Positions 60,231 through 64,000 of a stretch of DNA of 64,000 nt are shown here, piece after piece. The stretch is from Asticcacaulis sp. ZE23SCel15 (GTDB lineage: Bacteria; Pseudomonadota; Alphaproteobacteria; Caulobacterales; Caulobacteraceae). How positions within the stretch are numbered: the stretch's first letter is position 1; every line of letters starts with the position of its first letter. Below the pieces are notes generated by a model, which made no database searches, had not been told where the DNA came from, and saw only the letters and a list, made by a program, of their open reading frames with translations. Location: NCBI RefSeq assembly GCF_030505395.1, contig NZ_CP130044.1, forward strand, positions 357,001 through 421,000. The letters run 5' to 3'. Both the position numbers and the translations under genes were made by a program.

Positions 60231-60755
60231 TTACAAGTAGCGGCGGAGTGAGCGGGATAAATCTACCCCGTCCTTTTTCTTCTTTTGCTGCGGCTGATAG
60301 GCGACGCGCGAATGTTCGACGCAGTACGGAATACCGTCATCGGCTCTGCGACCGCAGAAGGTAAATTCATCAGACGACGGATCACCGATAGGCCACTTAC
60401 ACATCTTGGCGCCGAGGGTCAGCACGGTGGCCGTGCCGGGGCCTTCCACCAACGGAACGATCGGCAGGGTTGGCGCCTGACGGACGGCAACGACCGGCTC
60501 AACGCGGCGGACAGGGGCTGCCTGCGCCTGCGGACGGGCGGCTTCGGGAGCTGCGGCCCGCGGCGGCTTGGCGGGTTTATAGAGCGGACGCGCCGGTTGC
60601 GACGGTGCGGCACGGCCCGACAGGCCCAGGCGATGCACCTTACCGATGACGGCATTGCGGGTGACGCCGCCCAGTTGTTTGGCGATCTGGCTGGCGGAAT
60701 GACCTTCCTGCCAGAGCTTCTTGAGTGTTTCCACGCGTTCGTCTGTCCAGCTCAT
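60231..60755 (-). CDS. gcrA: Cell-cycle regulator GcrA
   Basis: GcrA is a sigma70-interacting transcription factor that activates promoters methylated by CcrM at GANTC, and is a master regulator of the caulobacterial cell cycle. The 174-residue product opens with the DNA-binding helix-turn-helix SWTDERVETLKKLWQEGHSA and GVTRNAVIGKVHRLGLSGR, has a Pro/Ala-rich linker (about 50-110), and a C-terminal domain CKWPIGDPSSDEFTFCGRR and IPYCVEHSRVAYQP that contacts sigma70. All are specific to GcrA. The start is the ATG at 60755. Confidence 0.96.
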   Translation of the reverse strand: MSWTDERVETLKKLWQEGHSASQIAKQLGGVTRNAVIGKVHRLGLSGRAAPSQPARPLYKPAKPPRAAAPEAARPQAQAAPVRRVEPVVAVRQAPTLPIVPLVEGPGTATVLTLGAKMCKWPIGDPSSDEFTFCGRRADDGIPYCVEHSRVAYQPQQKKKKDGVDLSRSLRRYL

Positions 60756-60907
60756 ATTCTAGCCTCCCATTCCCCATGCAACAGGGGATACCAACCACAA
60801 GATATAGACCCCGACCATAGGAAGTTCTTCCCGGCCATCTACATATCGTAAACAAATCGTTAAAAACCGCAATATTTAGTGGCGATAAGCCACAGCTCTG
60901 TCCACAT

Positions 60908-60912
60908 GATTC
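60908..60912. promoter_or_regulatory. CcrM-type GANTC site upstream of gcrA
   Basis: GATTC is a CcrM methylation site 153 bases upstream of the gcrA start. In Caulobacter, methylation state of GANTC times expression of cell-cycle genes. GANTC is by itself a common 5-mer, so only its place with the other two boxes makes it notable. Confidence 0.45.
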
Positions 60913-60929
60913 TACATGTGGTGTTCGCC

Positions 60930-60938
60930 TGTGGATAA
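60930..60938 (-). promoter_or_regulatory. DnaA box upstream of gcrA
   Basis: TGTGGATAA is the complement of the consensus DnaA box TTATCCACA. DnaA is known to activate gcrA in Caulobacter, so a box here fits. It lies 4 bases from the CtrA-type box. Confidence 0.65.
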
Positions 60939-60941
60939 TGC

Positions 60942-60956
60942 TTAACAAGATGTTAA
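60942..60956. promoter_or_regulatory. CtrA-type box TTAA-N7-TTAA upstream of gcrA
   Basis: TTAACAAGATGTTAA has the exact TTAA spacing of 7 bases used by CtrA. CtrA represses gcrA in Caulobacter. The box lies about 187 bases before the gcrA start. It could also act on the other side, on the tRNA-Gly region, but that is unlikely. Confidence 0.7.
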
Positions 60957-61159
60957 TTCCCGCAGCAGGTGATCTTTCACCCTGCGCAACAATTTGCTAA
61001 CGCCCCGATTCCCTGGAATGAGCGTCATCGCGTCATGGCATCCGCTTAAGCGCAAACCTGCGGATAGTGCGTTTTTGGGCTTTGAGTTTGACGGCGATTA
61101 CGCTATGAACGCATCGCCTTAGCCGGTCAGAATTTCGTCAGGACCACGCGGTATATAGT

Positions 61160-61233
61160 GCGGGTGTAGCTCAATGGTAGAGCAGCAGCTTCCCAAGCTG
61201 ACAACGAGGGTTCGATTCCCTCCATCCGCTCCA
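61160..61233 (+). tRNA. tRNA-Gly (anticodon CCC)
   Basis: A 74-base cloverleaf with CCA encoded: acceptor GCGGGTG paired with CATCCGC (one G-U), D arm GCTC/GAGC around AATGGTA, anticodon loop TTCCCAA giving CCC, T arm GAGGG/CCCTC with TTCGATT. The first anticodon-stem pair is a mismatch, as seen in some Gly(CCC) genes. It is the likely integration site of the island that begins just after it. Confidence 0.95.
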
Positions 61234-61271
61234 ATCTCCCAAATCCCGACATTTTATCGTTCAAGATCAAT

Positions 61272-61298
61272 GAGAAGGCTCTAAGCCCCTCTTTTTTT
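61272..61298 (+). terminator. Terminator downstream of tRNA-Gly
   Basis: GAG-aa-GGCT-cta-AGCC-cc-CTC followed by T7 (61292-61298) forms a hairpin with internal loops. It ends the tRNA transcript before the integrase control region. Confidence 0.65.
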
Positions 61299-61307
61299 GA
61301 CGGTTAT

Positions 61308-61411
61308 TGTGCCACCAGACTGTGCCACCAAGACAGTTTTACATCGTTCGCAAATCCTTATCCACCAAGGGTTGGAGGCGATTCCGACTGTGCCACTTCA
61401 CTGTGCCACCA
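61308..61411. repeat. Four phased direct repeats TGTGCCAC(CA) before the integrase
   Basis: TGTGCCACCA occurs at 61308-61317, 61321-61330 and 61402-61411, with a shortened TGTGCCAC at 61389-61396. Within each pair the spacing is 13 bases, and the two pairs are 81 bases apart, measured start to start. The core is often preceded by AC. This pairing in the region between a tRNA attachment site and the integrase gene is what arm-type integrase binding sites look like. Confidence 0.7.
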
Positions 61412-61466
61412 GAGTGATAATTCCCGGTCCTTAGAACTATCTGGGCGCAAGCCTTCCCATGATGAG

Positions 61467-62969
61467 TTGCAGGCGAAGAACCCGGCCCGCACACGACCGT
61501 CAGCACAAGCCTCGGCAAAGCCCCCTGAGGAGGCTGGAAACAGGCTTAAGCACGGTCCGGGCGATCATGAGCCGATCATCTTCCCCCATCGTCGTAAGAC
61601 CATCAGGAAAGGCTCTGGGCTGATCGTCCGCGGCCAGATGTTCTATGTGAAATGGAAGGTGCCCCAAGATGTACAGGGGATCGTGGGAAAGACGCACTTC
61701 GTCAGATCGTTGAGGACTGGACGATTGAATGAAGCCGTCAGGATGATGCGGATCGTCGGCTATGAATTTGAACGATGGCTACGACAGGCTGAGGCAAAGG
61801 CTGGTGGAACGGTCGCACCGATCATTCCGACCACCATTCCCGAGATCGTCATCCCTGCCCCGCCGCCGACAATGGTGTTTGAGCCTTTGCCAATGGTCGT
61901 TGAGACGATCAAGGCCAAGACCTTTGAGACGGTGTTTGAGGAGTTTGTCGCCGACCCTACGAAAAAGCGTGGGGCCGAAATCGTGAAGAACTATCGCCTG
62001 ATGATGAAGGTCATCTACGATGTCATTGCGCGCGATACGCTCATCGAAAAGGTTGACCGAGAACTGGCCAGATCGCTGCTTGATACGCTCCGACATCTAC
62101 CCACCAATGTCTCAAAGCGTTTCCCTACGATGGGCGCAAAAGCCGCTGCGGAAATGGCGAAGGCCAATGGCCTGAAAGACCTGCTCGGCCCCATCAGCAT
62201 CAATAAGTATATGGCGATCCTGTCCAGCATCATGAACTTCGCCTTGAACGAAGGCTATGTGGATCGCAATCCATGTCGCGGGCTTCGGGTTCTTGACCCG
62301 GTGAAACTCAAAGACAAGCGAATGCCGTACTCCGATGATCAGCTACGCCGGATTTTCAGCAGCCCTATCTACACGACCGAGGCCGAAGCCTACCGCCATA
62401 CAGCAAAGTTCTGGGTGCCTCTAATTGGCCTGTATTCGGGAATGCGGCTCAATGAAACCTGCGCGCTTGATACCGCCGATGTTGCGGAAATCGATGGCAT
62501 CCTCGCGTTCGTGGTCAGCGAGAGTAGCGACAAGTCGCTCAAAACTGAGGCAAGCAAACGAATCATTCCTGTTCACAAAGACCTACTGGAAATGGGCTTT
62601 GCCTGCTTTGTCGAACACCGCCGCCAAAGCGGTAAAAGGAAACTGTTCCCCGATCTAACCCGTGCGCCAAATGGCTCCTATAGCAAGGAGTTCAGCAAAT
62701 GGTATTCCCGTTTTATGCGGAAAATTGGGGTTCAAAGAACGGGCGACAAGACCTGCTATCATAGCCATCGCCACGTGTTTCGAGATGCGTTGAGAAATGC
62801 CAAAATCGAACACGAAATCAGCTTGGCATTAGGGGGTTGGACGAACACAAACAAAGGAAATGTTCATGCGAACTATGGCAACGGACACGATGTGCGGACA
62901 TTGAAAACCGCCATAGATACAATATGTTACTCAAACCTCAGCTTGTTATCTCTTCTGGAAGGTCGATAG
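61467..62969 (+). CDS. Tyrosine integrase of the tRNA-Gly island
   Basis: This 500-residue site-specific tyrosine recombinase has an N-terminal arm-binding/DUF6538-like part (GLIVRGQMFYVKWKVPQDVQ) and a catalytic domain with R327 (GLYSGMRLNETCAL), a beta-hairpin Lys (KTEASKRIIPVH), H432 and R435 (HSHRHVF), W458 in the position of the second His, and Y470 (HANYGNG). All residues for activity are present. The TTG start at 61467 is uncertain; the protein may begin later. It lies 233 bases after tRNA-Gly, so it is probably the integrase of the island inserted in that tRNA. Its stop overlaps the convergent HNH gene by 32 bases. Confidence 0.9.
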   Translation: MQAKNPARTRPSAQASAKPPEEAGNRLKHGPGDHEPIIFPHRRKTIRKGSGLIVRGQMFYVKWKVPQDVQGIVGKTHFVRSLRTGRLNEAVRMMRIVGYEFERWLRQAEAKAGGTVAPIIPTTIPEIVIPAPPPTMVFEPLPMVVETIKAKTFETVFEEFVADPTKKRGAEIVKNYRLMMKVIYDVIARDTLIEKVDRELARSLLDTLRHLPTNVSKRFPTMGAKAAAEMAKANGLKDLLGPISINKYMAILSSIMNFALNEGYVDRNPCRGLRVLDPVKLKDKRMPYSDDQLRRIFSSPIYTTEAEAYRHTAKFWVPLIGLYSGMRLNETCALDTADVAEIDGILAFVVSESSDKSLKTEASKRIIPVHKDLLEMGFACFVEHRRQSGKRKLFPDLTRAPNGSYSKEFSKWYSRFMRKIGVQRTGDKTCYHSHRHVFRDALRNAKIEHEISLALGGWTNTNKGNVHANYGNGHDVRTLKTAIDTICYSNLSLLSLLEGR

Positions 62970-63603
62970 ACACTTGTTTTATTATGCATCGAGTCATAGC
63001 AGCATACTGGGCGGACGGTGCGGCTTCTACCAAAAGTAAATCCTCATACAGAGCCCGTCTGACATTTATAGGTAAACTCACGTCCAAAATCTGTAGGAAT
63101 ATTGTCATGACCCTGTCCGCTCTTTCATTGCGTGTTTCTACGAGTTCTGCGCGATGAAGTCTGAGAATAGCGCGTGTGGCCAAACCAGACTGGGTGTTAG
63201 CGAAGATCATGCCCCCTAAAAAAACAAAATGCTCTTCAGGATTAACTTCGTATGGATCGATTATGCTCTCAACGTTTGGATCGTTGTTGGTCTTAAATTG
63301 GTTGCAGACCTCACATGCAAGTGTGAGGTTTTCCCACTCGAACGTCTTCTTCACATCAAGCGATTTTGGATAAATATGCTCTACGTCCCCATGATGGACA
63401 TGACGAAACTTACTTTCGCAATAGGCGCATTTTTCATGAGTTTCCAGAAGCAGTTCTGATTTAACATCAGGATGTCGATAGCGGCTTTTTTCGTATGCTG
63501 TAGGGGTCTCACCTGCATCCATCTTATCCTGCAAAACCTTAAGCCAACGAGCCTCGTTGTCTGTTAAAATTTGCGGCTTTGGTCGTTTTTCAAGCTTTAT
63601 CAT
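62938..63603 (-). CDS. HNH endonuclease, PtuB-like (Septu-type defence)
   Basis: This 221-residue HNH nuclease has the zinc cysteines C59/C62 (KCAYCESKF) and C97/C100 (LACEVCNQFK) and the active-site HNH (GDVEHIYPKS with H76, then N92 of WENLTLAC, N101). The opening LEKRPKPQILTDNEARWLKVL and the DVEHIYPKS phrase are typical of PtuB, the nuclease of Septu systems, which also act in some retrons. It overlaps the ATPase gene by ATGA, as in ptuAB operons. It is convergent with the integrase. Substrate, DNA or tRNA-like, is not known from sequence. Confidence 0.82.
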   Translation of the reverse strand: MIKLEKRPKPQILTDNEARWLKVLQDKMDAGETPTAYEKSRYRHPDVKSELLLETHEKCAYCESKFRHVHHGDVEHIYPKSLDVKKTFEWENLTLACEVCNQFKTNNDPNVESIIDPYEVNPEEHFVFLGGMIFANTQSGLATRAILRLHRAELVETRNERADRVMTIFLQILDVSLPINVRRALYEDLLLVEAAPSAQYAAMTRCIIKQVSIDLPEEITS

Positions 63604-64000
63604 TGCTTCGACATGCGGCTCAACAGATCGGAATAAAATTCGCCCAACCCCATGCTATTTAGGCGTAATCTCAACTCCGCAATTCTACCAGCATTCAAGT
63701 TTTCCAAGCTATATTCCGAAGCGATCTGTTCAATTTGATCCTCTGCCCATAAAGGCAGTGTTACCGGGACGCCGAGAACACTACGAAGAATTTCACTCGC
63801 TGGCCCTGCTTTATTCACATTATCAAGTTTTTCAGAATATACAGCGCTTTTAACACCCTCAAAAAACTCTCCATCCCTGTAACGCAAGGCGTATACATGT
63901 GAATCTCTAACGGATGAAACAACAAATGGACTATGAGTTGCAATAATTAGCTGCGCATTCGGAAATGCAGATATTAAATTGGATATGATATTTCTTTGCA
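63600..64000 (-). CDS. AAA ATPase, PtuA-like, C-terminal part (cut by window edge)
   Basis: The frame is open to the right edge and gives 132 residues. It contains the classic end of ABC/SMC-like AAA ATPases: SAFPNAQLIIATHSPFVVSS (the H-loop/switch region) and then DSHVYALRYRDGEFFEG, with a final helical part. It overlaps the HNH gene, giving the ATPase-HNH arrangement of Septu (PtuA-PtuB). The Walker motifs and the start lie beyond the window. An apparent TTG start at 63887 is internal. Confidence 0.8.
   Translation of the reverse strand, partial: QRNIISNLISAFPNAQLIIATHSPFVVSSVRDSHVYALRYRDGEFFEGVKSAVYSEKLDNVNKAGPASEILRSVLGVPVTLPLWAEDQIEQIASEYSLENLNAGRIAELRLRLNSMGLGEFYSDLLSRMSKQ

Larger units (their letters stand above)
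60756..61159. other. Control region between gcrA and tRNA-Gly
   Basis: No gene is seen. It holds the gcrA promoter region with a CtrA-type box, a DnaA box and a GANTC site (annotated separately). The rest, up to 61159, carries the tRNA promoter with no clear consensus match. A second GANTC is near 61006-61010. Confidence 0.6.

Noticed and set aside
1-64000. CRISPR arrays or insertion sequences
   Set aside because: No regular repeat-spacer arrays and no transposase genes were seen. The palindromic repeats lack spacers of constant length.

Overview
The window looks like chromosomal DNA of a GC-rich alphaproteobacterium of the Caulobacteraceae, probably Asticcacaulis-like. That placement is inference. 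It rests on a clear GcrA cell-cycle regulator whose upstream region holds a CtrA-type TTAA-N7-TTAA box, a DnaA box and a GANTC (CcrM) site, on a full alphaproteobacterial gene transfer agent (GTA) cluster, on the long-form dCTP deaminase, and on several TonB/TAT/polysaccharide genes.

Layout. 0.1-5.8 kb: cytochrome c maturation operon ccmI-ccmE-ccmF-ccmH read leftwards, preceded by a conserved unknown gene. 6-9.5 kb: a small membrane protein, then a PepSY protein, OmpR-type regulator and histidine kinase in one tightly packed operon. 9.5-10.5 kb: a zinc-finger-less DnaJ homologue. 10.5-23.5 kb: one leftward GTA cluster in canonical order gp1 to gp15 (small and large terminase, portal, gp3.5, protease, capsid, adaptor, stopper, terminator, tube, chaperone, gp10.1, tape measure, distal tail, hub, peptidase, tail-tip protein), with no integrase, repressor or lysis genes. 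23.6-28.7 kb: a YcgN-type protein, an ABC-F ATPase, a DUF1493-like protein, a Pro/Ala-rich exported protein and a DUF2336 protein. 28.8-41 kb: an accessory stretch with an esterase and a GH43 enzyme facing away from a shared control region, a membrane protein with a long structured leader, a TAT-exported dienelactone hydrolase, a DUF1778-GNAT toxin-antitoxin pair, a HEAT-like gene of different base composition, a ThuA-like protein, two TPR-type genes (one frameshifted) and a GH53 galactanase. 41-48.8 kb: SapC protein, a zinc-type TonB receptor divergent from a Zur-type regulator with palindromic boxes between them, a pentapeptide-repeat protein, threonine aldolase behind a hairpin-rich leader, and CorA. 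48.8-57.5 kb: CHAP protein, acyltransferase, the ydbH-ynbE-ydbL envelope operon and an M23 peptidase. 57.5-60.8 kb: two small unknowns, dCTP deaminase, ApaG and GcrA. 61.16 kb to the end: tRNA-Gly(CCC), a tyrosine integrase with phased direct repeats in front of it, and an HNH nuclease plus AAA ATPase pair (Septu/PtuAB-like anti-phage defence) that runs off the right edge. The last block is a genomic island seen from its tRNA end.

Two genome-scale features recur. A family of GC-rich nested palindromic intergenic repeats sits between genes, including inside the ccm operon and three times inside the GTA operon. The hexamer CTTAAG seems over-used, often as the Leu-Ser codon pair TTA-AGC, which is odd for a GC-rich genome.

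The most interesting points for follow-up are the tRNA-Gly island with the PtuAB-like pair and its 13-bp-phased repeats, the repeat-punctuated GTA operon, the gcrA control region, the zinc regulon boxes, and three structured non-coding leaders (31.1 kb, 46.4 kb, 55.8 kb). I found no system that I can call wholly undescribed.
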